64,000 nt of DNA, from positions 406,390,565-406,454,564 of the forward strand of contig NC_053392.1 of assembly GCF_905171765.1 (NCBI RefSeq). Reading direction: 5' to 3'. The notes below the pieces were generated by a model that saw nothing but the letters and a program-made list of their open reading frames with translations, was not told the DNA's origin and did no database searches. The position numbers and the translations under genes are program-made. The stretch comes from Bufo bufo. Its lineage: Eukaryota > Chordata > Amphibia > Anura > Bufonidae. Below, in pieces: positions 29,485 to 40,978 of this stretch; the stretch's first letter is position 1, and each line of letters opens with the position of its first letter.

Positions 29485-30261
29485 AATCTCATCCATTTTC
29501 CCGGTTATGTACAAAGCTGTTGGATTTACCTAAAAAACTAAATGGTAAATGCCACACATGGCTGCCAGAGGAAACTATGTAGAGGGTGTTTCTGTATATG
29601 AAGTCCTGTATAGTCTGAAATATAGGAATGCCCTCTAATATAACATTAAATAAAAATTTGATCTAGGCTACTTCAACTGTTCTTACTACTACTAACACAC
29701 AATACTGAAACCATAGTGTCATCTTAAATTACAAATGCTGGTAGGAGATCATAAGAAGATTTACTTACAGATATGCTAAAAGAACATGGCCATTTTCTTG
29801 AAGCTTCTTCTTTGTGATTGGACATGCCCAAAAATTTTTTTGGATGTGCAGTGCCCCAGAAGATGACTGAAAAGGGTTAATTACTGCTAAACTTCTATAC
29901 CCCTAGAGAACTATACTGACAGCATTAAGTAAGTATAATTCTGTAGAAGTAAGGTCATGCAGAGACACACAGCATTATAAATCATTATAATGCCCTGCGC
30001 TCCTGGGAAACGAGCAGAAAATCACGCTCACACACGTAACGTGATTTTCGCACAGAACATGCTCATCTGAAAGAGGCCTTAGAGGAAATACTAGTTACAG
30101 TCATATTTTTCTGTAGTTTCTAAGGTTACAAAAACAAGTAGGTTAAGAAAAAGTAACAGCAGAACAGGTCGTTCTCATCACCAGCACTGGACTGTGGTAT
30201 AACAGGTTTTATAACATAGCTGTCGATCACACTACAGGAACAGCAGCCCAACCCATTAAAT
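29485..30261. other. Non-coding DNA, no feature recognised
   Basis: AT-rich sequence with no frame of note and no paired termini that I could find. Confidence 0.5.
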
Positions 30262-30520
30262 CTACATGTCAAGGACTACTAAAATATTCCTTCAAGTACA
30301 TAGTTGTTCTTTTTTCAGGATAGGTCATCAATTTCTGATCGGTGAGGGTCCGACACCCGGCACTACTGCCAATCAGCTTTTTGAGAAGGAAGTGGTGCTT
30401 GTAGTAGCTCCGTGGCCTTCTCTCTGCTCACTAAGCTCAGAGCTATTGTATAGGCCTTGCTTCCCGCAGGCCAGTGACGTCACAACCATAGGTCATGTGG
30501 CCTGGGAGCAGACCCATTGA
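30262..30520 (+). repeat. Interspersed repeat fragment ('caggataggtcatcaattt' family)
   Basis: Carries 'caggataggtcatcaattt', 'ctgatcggtgagggtccgac' and 'acccattgaagtgaatgg' in order. The same phrases in related form occur at 32618-33003, where both ends are present, so this is a partial copy of that palindromic element. Confidence 0.6.
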
Positions 30521-30910
30521 AGTGAATGGCTAGTTAGTGAGTAGTTATGAAAGGTAGTCGAGGAGGTGCTTGGGACATATTGTTAGGGTTTGTTTAGGTC
30601 TCAAATATAATTTGCTGATAGCCCCTGATAGTCTTATTTCACTGAGTTGCCCGTGGCTCACTATACGGCTAACTCTCTTAAACTGAGATGGCGGCAGGGA
30701 ATCATTAGTTGTTCTTGGGTGGCTACTTGTGTAGAATAATAAAGTATTGTAATCAGTCAGTTTTTTAAATATATCTATAGAGAGTATTCCTTCCACATTT
30801 TTTACTACTGCAGTATTGCTCTATCTAACTATTTGTATTGCTATGGGTAGTGAAGTGGCGATCAGGGTCAATACTATTAAGATATTTACAAAACTGGTTA
30901 AAGGAATTTA

Positions 30911-31556
30911 AAGGGAGTCTGTCACCACAATTTGCCCTTATAGACCACTTACATAGCATTGTAGCATAACTATAGATCAGTCAAATGGTACCTTTGTCTT
31001 TTTGTTTGGATGTTCACCAGGGGCAAAAACAGAGTTTTATTCATATGTAAATGAGGGCTCGCAAGTGCCTAGGGGCGGCGTAAGGGCTGTAAGTGCCCAG
31101 GCCGCTCTGCCTTCTTCTCACATAACCCCTCCCCAGCCTGTTGCTTGGCCCGCCCTGTAAGCCTCTTACGTCATCCAGTGTACTGGCCGATATCCCGCCA
31201 GCGCATGCGCACTGTGATGACCATTGTGGGTAGCAGCATCATTCCATGCAGTGCGCATGCGCGGGCGGGATATCGGCCAGTACACTGGATGACGTAAGAG
31301 ACTTACAGGGCGGGCCAAGCAACAGGCTGGGGAGGGGTTATGTGAGAAGAAGGCAGAGCGGCCTGGGCACTTACAGCCCGAACGCCGCCCCTGGGCACTT
31401 GCGAGCCCTCATTTACATATGAATAAAACTCAGTTTTTTTGCCCCTGGTGAACATCCAAACAAAAAGACAAAGATACCATTTGACTGATATATAGTTATG
31501 CTATAGTGCTATGTGAGTGGTCTATAAGGGCAAATTGTGGTGACAGACTACTCCCT
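30911..31556. mobile_element. TTAA-flanked fold-back element, almost fully palindromic
   Basis: Ends AGGGAGTCTGTCACC and GGTGACAGACTACTCCCT, flanked by TTAA (30907-30910 and 31557-31560). The arms of about 300 bp are near-identical ('gatatcggccagtacactgg' in one pairs with 'ccagtgtactggccgatatc' in the other). The centre near 31230 is a short spacer ('ccattgtgggtagcagc'). GC-rich inside with a 'gcgcatgcgc' box in each arm. No coding. Kolobok/T2-like by target and ends. Confidence 0.8.
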
Positions 31557-31560
31557 TTAA

Positions 31561-32130
31561 GTCCCCATGTCAAACACAAAAAAATGTTATAAATGTATCT
31601 TGCTCTATACAGTGCGATGTTCTTTAAAACTAGTGTTTGTATAAACGCATTCCTCCTCGAATTGTGACATAAAACAGTCTGTGTCAAGGCCACATAACTC
31701 AATTGTGGTCCCTTTCTTCTGACTGTAAAAGTCACAACCAAACATAAAAAAAATTCCTCTCTAGGACAAGCTCTGAAGGAGCACTGTGGTTTCTTCCAAC
31801 AGCTGGTCGTCGAAGGTTGCAGGAATCAGATATCCGCTGATATGATACTGACGACCTATCCCAATCCTGGATAATGCAGAATATCAAAGTGATCGCTGGA
31901 AAATTGGGAAATCTTTTTTTTCTAACTAGTTGGTAACTCAAATAATCAGCAACATTTATTATTACTTTTTGTGTTTTACTCTGTGCCTGTGCCTAATACA
32001 AACACATGATTGTTGAGGGATCATGTAGATAATCCACAGCTCTTCAGTTTTTATGGACAGGAGGTCAAGTCCAAGAAGATACAATCTACAGGGACATTTA
32101 GCACCACAGGTTATCTGACGTTGAGGTTAT
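31561..32130. other. Non-coding DNA with a fragment of the 'gacctatcc' repeat
   Basis: Around 31845 the phrase 'gacgacctatcccaatcctg' is a short piece of the family seen at 32618. Otherwise nothing recognised. Confidence 0.4.
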
Positions 32131-32556
32131 CTGGTGTTGAGCGAATCGAAGTTAACGAAGTGGAATTCAATCAAAATTTTTGAAAAACATTGATCACCAC
32201 AAATCCATGATTGAAGAAAACGCGTCAATTTTCATGCATGCTGATGTGTGATTTCGCCCACCACGATGACATGATGTAGTCAACCTGCACAAGAATTGCC
32301 ACATTTTCTTTAATCAAATGAATGAGGTAAGTATTTTTTTTGTTTTAACCCCGTATTAACCCCCTGATAGGCAAAATGTGACTCTCAGATGGGTTTAAAT
32401 GGCGGGGAGCGGCGCGATCGCCGTTCTCAGTCATTGCATCTGTTCCATACAATGGAATGTGATTCGTTACAAAGTAATTCATAACAAATCAAATTTCTTG
32501 TCTAAGTTTGGTGCAGCAGCTAAATTAAATTTTTTAGAGCGTCGCTCATCACTACT
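32131..32556. mobile_element. Possible hAT-type MITE
   Basis: Left end TGGTGTTGAGCGA and right end (reverse complement) TAGTGATGAGCGA resemble the hAT ends found elsewhere in the window. About 425 bp of AT-rich non-coding DNA lies between. I could not find a matching 8-bp duplication, so the boundaries are tentative. Confidence 0.4.
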
Positions 32557-32617
32557 TGCCACCTCTTTTCAAAAGAAATAAAAACATTTGAAACTATGTA
32601 CAAATCAAAATGTTTTA

Positions 32618-33003
32618 ATGTCTGATAACCTATCCTCTGGATGCTCATCAGTATCTGATCAGTAAGGAGTCTGACACCCTGGGCTCCAGCCAATCAGCTG
32701 TTTGACAAGACACTGGCTTTTACAGTAGTGCCATGGCTTTCTCCAGCTTTTCCTAGGCCATGTGATGTCACATCCATTGGTCAGTGGCCTAGGATCAGGT
32801 AAGCCCCATTGAGGTGAATGGGCTGAGCTGCGATGCCAAACACCTCGGCTATACAATGTTCAGTACAATTTCGGTGAGCACAGAGAAGGCCATGGTTGTA
32901 CTGCGAGCGCCGCTGCTTTCTCAAACAGCTGATCAGCAGGGGTCCCGGGTGTTGGACCTCCACCTATGAGAAACTGGTGACCAATCCAGAGGATATGGCG
33001 TAA
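32618..33003. mobile_element. Palindromic interspersed element
   Basis: The left part contains 'ctatcctctggatgctcatc' and 'ccaatcagctgtttga'; the right part 'tcaaacagctgatcagcagg' and 'ccagaggatatg', giving inverted arms of about 80 bp. The interior has 'cattgaggtgaatgg'. A partial copy lies at 30262-30520. Non-coding; superfamily not assigned. Confidence 0.6.
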
Positions 33004-33912
33004 GTAAAAAAGGAAAACTCTCAGAAAACCCCTGTAATGTGGCAGAGAACTGGATTTGCCACTTTGTCATGGACTGGAATATACAGATATATTTCCCCCA
33101 CACATATAATACCCCATAGTAAACAAAAATAATGTTGCCATACAGCAAAGATGCAGGTGTCTCAGAGATCCCTCCCTAAAGGGGTAATCCCATGAAAAGT
33201 ATTACTAGGCACTGAATAGGGCATTTCAAATAAAGTATTATTACAAAATACATACAATAAAAATGTTTTTTTTAATGTACATTATGAGGTTAAGAAAAAA
33301 GCCCTAAGCCGGCGGTGGATCCGCCAAAAGGCGCAGCCCTCTCCTTAACTTCGGTGCATCCAGCACCAGTTCTAAATGTAAGACAGCTTCCGAGATGTCA
33401 TACATTTAGACCATTTTCTATGCTTAAAACAGGCCCATCTCCTTCCCCGCCCATGCCATGCCCACTTATTTAGACCTGGCTTGAGCGGGGCGAAGTCACA
33501 AATTGCAAAGCAAGTAGCCGTTGCGCCTCAATCTCTGCCTGAAATACACCAAATTTATGCGTATTTCAGAATGATAAATGACCCCCTACATTTTCTCTCT
33601 GGTAGCGCCCTCTGCTGTTTATCCTTCTGTAATATCATGAGATTGGAAGTTCAGGAAAAAAATAGACTTAACACGACTTAGGTGCATAAAGAGTTTACTA
33701 AACTATGATAAAAGATTTATACAAAGATATACAAAGACAAAAGATTAAGTAAAGTAACAGTCATCGAGTCATGAAACTGATAGGCTCCATCGACCAGTGC
33801 CCAACATGGCACTTGGCCTACGCCCACATGATACAAAGAAAGGTGATGGTAGCAAGACATCTACCCTGATGATGTCTTCAATTAGATTTGAGCTCTCTGT
33901 TCAAAAACGAAT
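33004..33912. other. Non-coding DNA with old repeat fragments
   Basis: Contains a GC-rich patch near 33300-33480 and 'gataaatgacccc' near 33570, a phrase shared with the MITE that follows. No gene or complete element seen. Confidence 0.45.
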
Positions 33913-34074
33913 GGGGTAATTTATTAAACTGGTGTAAAGTAGAACTAGCTTAGTTGCCCATAGCAACCAATGAGATTCTACCTTTCATTTTACAAAGGAG
34001 CTGTCAAAAATGAAATGTGGAATCTGATTGGTTGCTACTTTACACCAGTTTGATAAATGACCCCATAAGTGTTT
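33913..34074. mobile_element. Small palindromic MITE
   Basis: 162 bp: 'ggggtaatttattaaactgg' at the left pairs with 'ccagtttgataaatgacccc' at the right, and 'ttgcccatagcaaccaatga' with 'tctgattggttgc'. Similar fold-back MITEs are common in frog genomes. No coding. Confidence 0.7.
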
Positions 34075-34389
34075 TCTACTCTCCTGGCCCCTTCTAGCCC
34101 AACCTAATGGTTAGTATGAATGTACAGTTACCTCATACTGCAGAAATGTGGCCAGGTATATACATCACTAAATAACTTCATGAAGTTAAAGGGGAAGAAC
34201 CAATTTAAAACCTTGCTTTACACTATCTGGTCCACCTTCTCCTACATTCAGTGGTGAGCTAACATGGTCCATTCCACTTCTGACAGTGCTGACATAATGA
34301 GGTCATAGAGCAGCAGGTGGTGTGTGAACATGGACACCTTTCATTCATTCATCCATTTCTCTAACATCATAGAAGTATATAGCTATGTA

Positions 34390-34588
34390 ATGCCTCATTT
34401 ACACATCAGTGTTTTGGTTAATGATTTCCATCAGTGATTGTGAACCAAAACCAGGATTGGAGCCTCTACAGACGTAAGGTATAAGACAAAGATCTGCACC
34501 TGTTCTGTGTTTAGAGCCACACTTGGTTTTGGCTCAAAACCACTGATGGAAATCACTGACCAAACACTGACGTGTGAATGAGGCATAA
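34390..34588. mobile_element. Fold-back MITE, copy 1 of a pair
   Basis: 'atgcctcatttacacatcag' is mirrored by 'ctgacgtgtgaatgaggcat', and 'tgatttccatcagtgattg' by 'cactgatggaaatcactga'. The spacer contains 'gatctgcacctgttctgtgt', shared with copy 2 at 34858. Confidence 0.75.
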
Positions 34589-34857
34589 AGGAGGAAGGGG
34601 CTAACAAGAGCTGATTGCAGTGCTTTCTGGGAGATGCAAGTGCTTCATTGTCTCATGTGAGCTCTTGCTCACCCACAGAAAGGAAATTTCTCCCGACAGG
34701 CATATAAAAAAGTTTGAAATTTGAGAGCTAATCCCTTTAACCGTGGTTTCACGCTATGACTTTTTGGTGTTTTTTTTAAGCAGAAAATCCAAAGCCATGT
34801 TAGCCAATAGGGTATTGTAAAATATCCTACAAACATAATGTTTTTGTTGTGGCATTT

Positions 34858-35055
34858 TAAGGCCAAGTTCACACTTTGGTTATTTCGTCAGTTATTTCCA
34901 TCAGTTATTGTAAGCCAAAACCATTAGTGAAGCCTCCACAGAGATAAGGTATACTGGAAAGATTCGCACCTGTTCTGTGTTTTTGACCCACACCTGGTTT
35001 TGGCTCACAATAACTGATGGAAATAACTGAACTAAAATTGTGAACTAGGCCTAAG
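34858..35055. mobile_element. Fold-back MITE, copy 2 of a pair
   Basis: Same layout as 34390-34588: 'aggccaagttcacac' pairs with 'gtgaactaggcct', 'gttatttccatcagttattg' with 'aataactgatggaaataac', and the spacer carries 'gattcgcacctgttctgtgt'. The two copies are 270 bp apart in the same orientation. Confidence 0.75.
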
Positions 35056-36060
35056 AGTGTCATCTGGGTTTTTGCTTCCTTGGCATTTTTTTAAATTGCA
35101 GCATACCCTTGGTGGGGTAGCATTTTCCAACACTGCTATATAGGAAAAAAAAGTCTGGGGAAAAAAAGCAAATGAAAGAAAAATGTGTCAGTATAAAACA
35201 GCCTATCACTTTGTCATGGAATTTTATACCAGCCCAAAATTCTCCAGGAAAATAACATAGTGTGGCACTCCTTTACTATAGCTTTAGAAACTAGTTGGCA
35301 ATAACATATTGCCCACATTGTCACATCCCCAAATATCTTTGACAGAGATGAGCAAAGCAGTTCATAGTGAACCAGGTTTGCTACAAACTTTTAAAATTTC
35401 GTCCTGCAGATGAACCTGAACCTTTTCTGGGTCATTTCAGACAATTCCAGTAAAGCGGTGCACAGTTCCATTTTACTGCACGTCGGCAGTAACACTAAGG
35501 AGGAAGAAGAAGGATACTCACATAACCTTGACAGGAAGTAGGGGGTTGGGCTTACACTGATTGGCTTATCCAGGCTGTCTGCCTGTGAGCCAATCAGTGG
35601 TGCAGCAAGCAGGGAGGTATCCTTGCAGAAAGAGCAGAAAGCCAATCTGTGTTTGTTTGTGAATGAGGGTGGATGGATCTTGCAGTGTCTGACAGAAAAA
35701 TGATCTCAGGGACAGTTTGAAGTCAAAATCAAGCTTCTGTTCTACTGCCAGGGACATTGAAGGAAAGGCTAGAATTAGAAATAAGAAAAATTGTGTAGAA
35801 TAGGGAAAGGCAAGGAAAGCTGTTGGCCAGGGAGTGAGGAGTAAGGAACTGAGGCTGGGTGTGCCCGGCAGTATGTTCTAGCAGCATTTACTGCCTTATA
35901 ACAGAGCAGCAGCTGGTGCACAACTTCAAAAGCAGCTACCCGCAAAATACATTTCTTTCATTTTTTTTTCCAATTTTAATAGAAATACAATTTTTTGTGT
36001 GGTGGGAGGGGGAACAAACTCCTGAAATACTGTTCCAAACCCTGTGTAAGGGCATCTCCG

Positions 36061-36285
36061 CATAGTTACATTTTTTTTGTTTAACTTTAGAAAAATAGCA
36101 AATGTGTGTCTTAAAATACGCAAGGTAGCGGACGATCACATATGTGGGTGATAACGTGACATACTAGGCATAAATCTGTGTTGATTTGTCTCCACACAAT
36201 TTTTTTTGTTAATGTTTGGAAAAACAGCATATAAGTGTCCTACAATACGCAGGGTAGCGGACGATATCATCTGTAAACATTTGTG
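36061..36285 (+). repeat. Left copy of a 225-bp direct repeat flanking the Penelope-like insertion
   Basis: Nearly identical to 38639-38866: both run from 'catagtta' through 'ttaactttagaaaaatagca', 'acgtgacatactaggcataa' and 'gatatcatctgtaaacattt' to 'gtg'. The sequence belongs to the hAT-C leader. Confidence 0.85.
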
Positions 36286-37132
36286 AATATATGTACGTAT
36301 GAAGGCACACTCTCACTTGTTGCTGCACGGAATAAATAGGGGGCAATGTTCTAAAAATATATCTTTATTTAGCAATACTAAAAATCTTGTGGTCTACTGT
36401 TATCAAATATGCATTTAAAATATTCAATTAAAATTTAAATATAGAGTGCCCTCCTTGTGTGCAGAGATTCTGCACTGATGTTGCACTTTAGTTGCTATAA
36501 GGTGCCTAGTGTTAAGTCCACATAGGTGTTGCTGCAGTCCTTGATTATTAAGAATTGATTCACACCAGAAGTTTCCAAAGAAAACATTATGTAGGGCCTG
36601 CTAGGGTTATTGGTATAATGCTAAATAATTGAGTAAATAATTCGGTACCAGAAAAGAGTATACACAGGATTCGCCAAAGTTAGTGTTAAATCAAGTTAGT
36701 GTTGTCTTGCTTGTTTTCTGGTAGTTCGGTATTTGGTTGCTGTATAAATCAAAATTTGTTCCTTTTCAAATATACTTAAACTATATATTATATTGCATTA
36801 TGAGTTTGATACTTTACCACTCCGTGCCGCTTTATTCGTCCGGATCGTCTGTTGTTCCTTTGCTCTTTAAGGACCTACGCAGCGTCCCACATGGTCAGTC
36901 GCGCCTTCACTTGGCGTCCCACCCGACAAAGGCAGGGCAATACGTCAATTACAGAAGCAGTTGTGATTCGTCCTTAGTTTCAGGGCGGAAGATCACTCAG
37001 AAAAGTGGAGTTGTTGTTTAGTTTAGGTTCTGGGCTATGCGAAATGCGGCATTAACTTTATTCGAGCGGTGATAGTCCAGCAATGGATTTGAATATTTCC
37101 AATAGTCTTGACTTATATAACCCTCAAGTTCC

Positions 37133-37186
37133 TTCTATCTAACGCGTTTCGGAGCCAATTGCTGCTCCTTCCTAAGTGGCTTATAG
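37133..37186 (-). ncRNA. Degenerate hammerhead ribozyme-like motif in a Penelope-like element
   Basis: The minus strand reads CTTAGGA (expected CTGANGA), a stem-loop 'ggagc...gctcc', then CGAAACGCGTT. The order core box - stem II - GAAAC - minimal stem III matches hammerheads of Penelope-like elements. The G-to-T change in the core and poor stem I pairing mean it is probably inactive. Confidence 0.45.
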
Positions 37187-37678
37187 TTGTGTACTGGAAC
37201 TGGTGGGGGTTATTTAAATATTCTTCTTCAAGTGGGTGGTACATTTGTTTAATTAATTAATTAATTCATCTTGAAATTCCGGACTGGATTTGTTGTTTTA
37301 GGTGCAATTAGGCGACTATGATAAAATGCAAAAGTAATGGTAAAAATATTAAGATTGATCAAATGGATGGAATAAGATAAAAATAAAAATAGCTGAAAAC
37401 GCTGATGAGTTTTAAATGCGGCATATATGCATTCGTGTTATTTTCCTCAATATTCCTGTTCCATATTATACATTGGGCCCACAGAGTCATAATTTGTTTT
37501 TACCCTTATTTTTACATTATTTATTATGAAGATAAGATATTCGAAGGGCAAGTAATAGAAATCCATGGTTAAAAATGACATTATCATCATGCATACATGG
37601 ATAATTGCAGTAAATTTATTATAAAGTTTGTCAAAGTATTGACTTAGAGTAGATGTTCCAGAAAGTGTTACTTTAGAG

Positions 37679-37834
37679 CAGTGATAGCTAACCTTGGCAC
37701 TCCAGCTGTGGTGAAACTACGACTCCCAGCATGCTTCATTTATTTCTATAGAGTTCTGAGAGCAGCCAAGCAAGGGGGGCATCTTGGGAGTTGTAGTTTT
37801 ACCACAGCTGGAGTGCCAAGGTTAGCCATCACTG
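37679..37834. mobile_element. hAT-type MITE with perfect 8-bp TSD
   Basis: 156 bp with ends CAGTGATAGCTAACCTTGGC and the near-complement GCCAAGGTTAGCCATCACTG, flanked by CTTTAGAG on both sides (37671-37678, 37835-37842). Arms continue through 'actccagctgtggtgaaact'. An 8-bp duplication and CAGTGATG-type ends place it in the hAT superfamily. It sits inside the Penelope-like element and so is younger. Confidence 0.88.
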
Positions 37835-38209
37835 CTTTAGAGTGTTTGTCATAAAAAACACAGGTGCGTTTTGGGGTGGTTTTGGTGCGTTTGTTGTATG
37901 TAAGACATTCCCGCCATCTTGCGGTCACCCCATATGATCTTTAGTGGATTATATCTCTATCAGGTTATACAGATGGGAGATATTTTAATTTTGTGGGCAT
38001 TTATTTGTTTATATGTATTGGGCTATTATAAGATCTTTGGGGTATAGGTGGAAAAACATAGAGATCCGGAGATTTGCAGAATAAGTCCATAGAGGAGGTG
38101 GAAGTTGCTGGGATGAGAGTAGAAGGAGGGACCCCCCGGTGAGAGGAGATAGAGGTGCTGGTAACACAGCCTGACCTATATTTCCCATCCCTAAGGGGCA
38201 CCCCCTCCA

Positions 38210-38638
38210 TTATAAAAATCTAAAAAATTCTAGTTCCGCATTGAGGCCTGGAGGGGATATAGTGTCGAATTCAAATATTCGTCTTGATTCGGCCCTGGAC
38301 ATGTTTTCTATATCGTTTCCTCCCCTCCAAGGTTTGTGAATTTTCTCAAGCGCTATATACAGTATATTAGTGTTGCAGGGTCACTGTTATGGTGTGTCTT
38401 GTAATGCTTTGATACTGAGTGTTGCTCGTATCCCTTCTTGATGTTCGCAATGTGTTCTGCTATTCTCTTTTTCATTGGTCTTTAGGTCCTGACTGTATAT
38501 TGCTTATTGCACGGACATTCCCAAATGTATATAACATCCGTGGTGTTACATGTTAGACAGTCATCACTTTGATGACTGAATAGATTTTGCATAGATTGGA
38601 CTTCAGTAGTTTTTTGGGGGAATTTTGTAGTTTTTCCA
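38210..38638 (-). pseudogene. Penelope-like GIY-YIG endonuclease, C-terminal remnant
   Basis: Minus-strand reading: CLTCNTTDVIYIWECPCNKQ followed by YTVRT, a stop, then RPMKKRIAEHIANIKKGYEQ, HSVSKHYKTHHNSDPATL and, after a frame change, ALEKIHKPWRGG and RRIFEFDTISPPGLN. This is the pattern of the GIY-YIG domain of Penelope-like proteins: the CxxC, the VIYI...YxV core (YVGKT degraded to YTVRT), the Arg-helix and the conserved C-terminal FEFDT-PxGLN block. The frame ends at a stop at 38212-38210. The domain would nick target DNA; here it is broken and lacks its RT partner domain. Confidence 0.8.
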
Positions 38639-38866
38639 CATAGTTAAAAAAAAATTGTTTAACTTTAGAAAAATAGCAAATGTGTGTCTCAAAATACGCA
38701 GGGTAGCGGACGATAACATGTGGGTGATAACGTGACATACTAGGCATAAATCTGTGTTGATTCGTCTACACACAGTTCAATTTTTTTTGTTATTGTTTGG
38801 AAAAACAGCATATAAGTGTCTTACAATACGCAGGGTAGCGGACGATATCATCTGTAAACATTTGTG
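38639..38866 (+). repeat. Right copy of the direct repeat flanking the Penelope-like insertion
   Basis: 228 bp, aligned with 36061-36285 almost end to end. Beyond it the hAT-C leader continues with further diverged units ('ttaaaatacacagggtagca' near 38938). Confidence 0.85.
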
Positions 38867-39328
38867 TTGTTTCATCTCCACAAATTCCAAATTTATTTAT
38901 TTTTAGTTGAAGTGTGGGAAAACAACTATACGTGTCTTAAAATACACAGGGTAGCAGAGGATAAAATTTGTGAGTAATAACGTGACATAGTAGGCCAAAA
39001 TTTCTATACAGTATGTGTATCTCCACACAGTTCAAATTATTTTTTTTTTGGTTGAAGTTTGGGAAAATAGCTTATATGTGTTTTACAATATGCAGGCTAG
39101 CAGAAATAATTGCATAGTAGTTTTAACAAGTAATAGACATTAGGCACAAATTTCTTAGTGGGGTGATACTGCAATATTTCCAAAGTCAGCTGTTGGTAGC
39201 AGTGTGTTCAGACTGTTTGTGGAAAGGGAAGGACATCATATTGTGTCTCTCTGTCTTTAAGTTCCAGATTTAACCAGATTTGCAAATAGTTCCATACTTT
39301 GTGTGACTGTGTACATTTAGGCTCAAAA

Positions 39329-40270
39329 ATGTCAGGTAAACAGAAAGGTTCCAAACAAAAGACCCATAGCCAGAATGTGGGCAGTAGCAGCGCCAGCTAT
39401 CCAGCCAGATGTAGTAGTAGTTGTAGGCCAAGCTTGTCCCTGGCTTTGCAAAGGCACGACAATATTGTTGAGGACAGAGGATGAGATTGTGGATTGGATG
39501 GCTCACTCCTCTCAATCACAGCAGGATGACATGGAGATGACTTCTTAGTCTAAAACCATGCCGTGGAGCCAGGGGTCACAACGTTCCTCCTGCTCTTCCT
39601 CCCAGAAAAGGCTTTCAGTCTTCACTGCTCCTTCCTAGTGGGGTACCTTCCGTTTTCTAAGAAGTGGCAAGAAAACCCCACCAAACCCTATGGCAGATCA
39701 TCCAGAGAGTCTCCCTATTAAGACTTGTGTGAGAGCAGTCAGCGTTTGTACTGCCCTGAGGAGGAGGTTCAGGAGGAGAAGGCAGACCCTATGCACAGTT
39801 GTGTTGGTGATAGTAGTGGCACATATTGCTATGTATTGGCATTGGGGACAATAACAGTGGCAGTCGTGACAAATGAACAGCAGGGGAAGGGGGCCAAGGA
39901 GTCCACCATGATATTGCACATTCTGATAAAAGCAGCAGGGAAGGTTAGGACTCCAATAATGATTGTGTTCTGAACAGGACCTGATCGAGTGAAGAGGCAA
40001 CATACCTCTGAAAGAACAGCCAGGGCAATATCTGCTTTGGGATCTGATGCTGACAATGTGGGTAGGTGAGGCCCAAACCGTGCTAGAGCTAAGCCAAGGT
40101 TGGCTGCCTCTAGCTCTGAGCGAGTATTTCCCATCTGGCAGTTTTACTCCTCACTGCCAGAAGATAAAAGCATTGTCCTGTGCAAGCTCTGCAAGAACAA
40201 AATAAGATATGGGCAGTAAAAACACCAACATAGGCCCAACAGCTCTATTGAACCACATGAAGCGGCATCA
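39329..40270 (+). pseudogene. hAT-C transposase N-terminus and BED zinc finger, degraded
   Basis: Opens MSGKQKGSKQKTHSQNVG with a Ser-rich tail, then decays. Around 40120-40260 the strand reads VFPIWQFYSSLPEDKSIVLC followed by KLCKNKIRYG, a stop, then GPTALLNHMKRHH. This is a BED-type zinc finger (aromatic W-x-F, CxxC, HxxxH), the DNA-binding module of ZBED/hAT transposases. No catalytic or dimerisation domain follows, so the gene is truncated as well as broken. Confidence 0.65.
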
Positions 40271-40538
40271 CCATATCCAGTGGGCAAGCCAAGGTGGCAG
40301 CCAGCTACCGCAACAGTCCCGGTGCCCCTTGAGGCAGCCAGGCTGCATCCATGAGAAATACAGTGTCTTTCACATCGTCATCATCCCTTTCTGCTCAGAC
40401 TTTCTGCGCAAATTCGAATATTCGTTATATTCTACGATGTTTTTACTCGAAAAATCGGCAAGGTAATGATCGTGTAATATGCAAATTTTCGTAATGCGGA
40501 TTTTAGTAATGCGAATTTTATTGCGAATTTTTAAACGT

Positions 40539-40761
40539 ACAACTATTAGACAAAGAAGATTATAGCACTATATTAGCTAAATTGCTCTATATTCGTTTTA
40601 TTTTTTTCGAATATTCGCTATATTGCTATAACTTCGTTTTTTCGAATATTCGTAATATTCTAAAACAAGAATATATAGCAATATAGTGAATATTCGAAAA
40701 AAAACGAATATAGAGCAATTTAGCTAATATAGTGCTATAATCTGCTTTGTCTAATAGTTGT
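40539..40761. repeat. AT-rich palindrome, about 95-bp arms
   Basis: 'acaactattagacaaagaag' at 40539 pairs with 'gctttgtctaatagttgt' ending 40761; arms continue through 'attatagcactatattagct' and 'aaattgctctatattcg'. The centre lies near 40650 in 'cgttttttcgaatattcg'. Confidence 0.8.
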
Positions 40762-40817
40762 AATTTTTTTCTTATCTGAAGTTCAGATTGGTAAAAAATG
40801 ACAGCTATAAAAAAAAA

Positions 40818-40978
40818 GATTATAGCACTATATTAGCTAAATTGCTCTATATTCTTTTTTTTTTATATTCGCTATATTGCTATAACTTTGTTTTTTCAAA
40901 TATTCGTAATATTCTAAAACAAGAATATAGAATATAGAGCAATTTAGCTAATATAGTGCTATAATCTTCTTTGTCTAA
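40818..40978. repeat. Second AT-rich palindrome, same family
   Basis: 'agattatagcactatattag' at 40818 is mirrored by 'ctaatatagtgctataatct' ending 40978. It is a shorter copy of the palindrome at 40539-40761, 56 bp downstream, so the pair probably arose by duplication. Confidence 0.8.

Larger units (their letters stand above)
36286..38638 (-). mobile_element. Penelope-like retroelement, 5'-truncated, inserted in hAT-C
   Basis: The minus strand encodes a GIY-YIG endonuclease remnant at the 5' side (38638-38210), followed by about 1.9 kb of 3' region with a degenerate hammerhead-like motif (37133-37186). No reverse transcriptase is present, so the copy is 5'-truncated. It is bounded by 225-228-bp direct repeats of hAT-C leader sequence. 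A hAT-type MITE has inserted at 37679-37834. Confidence 0.75.
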
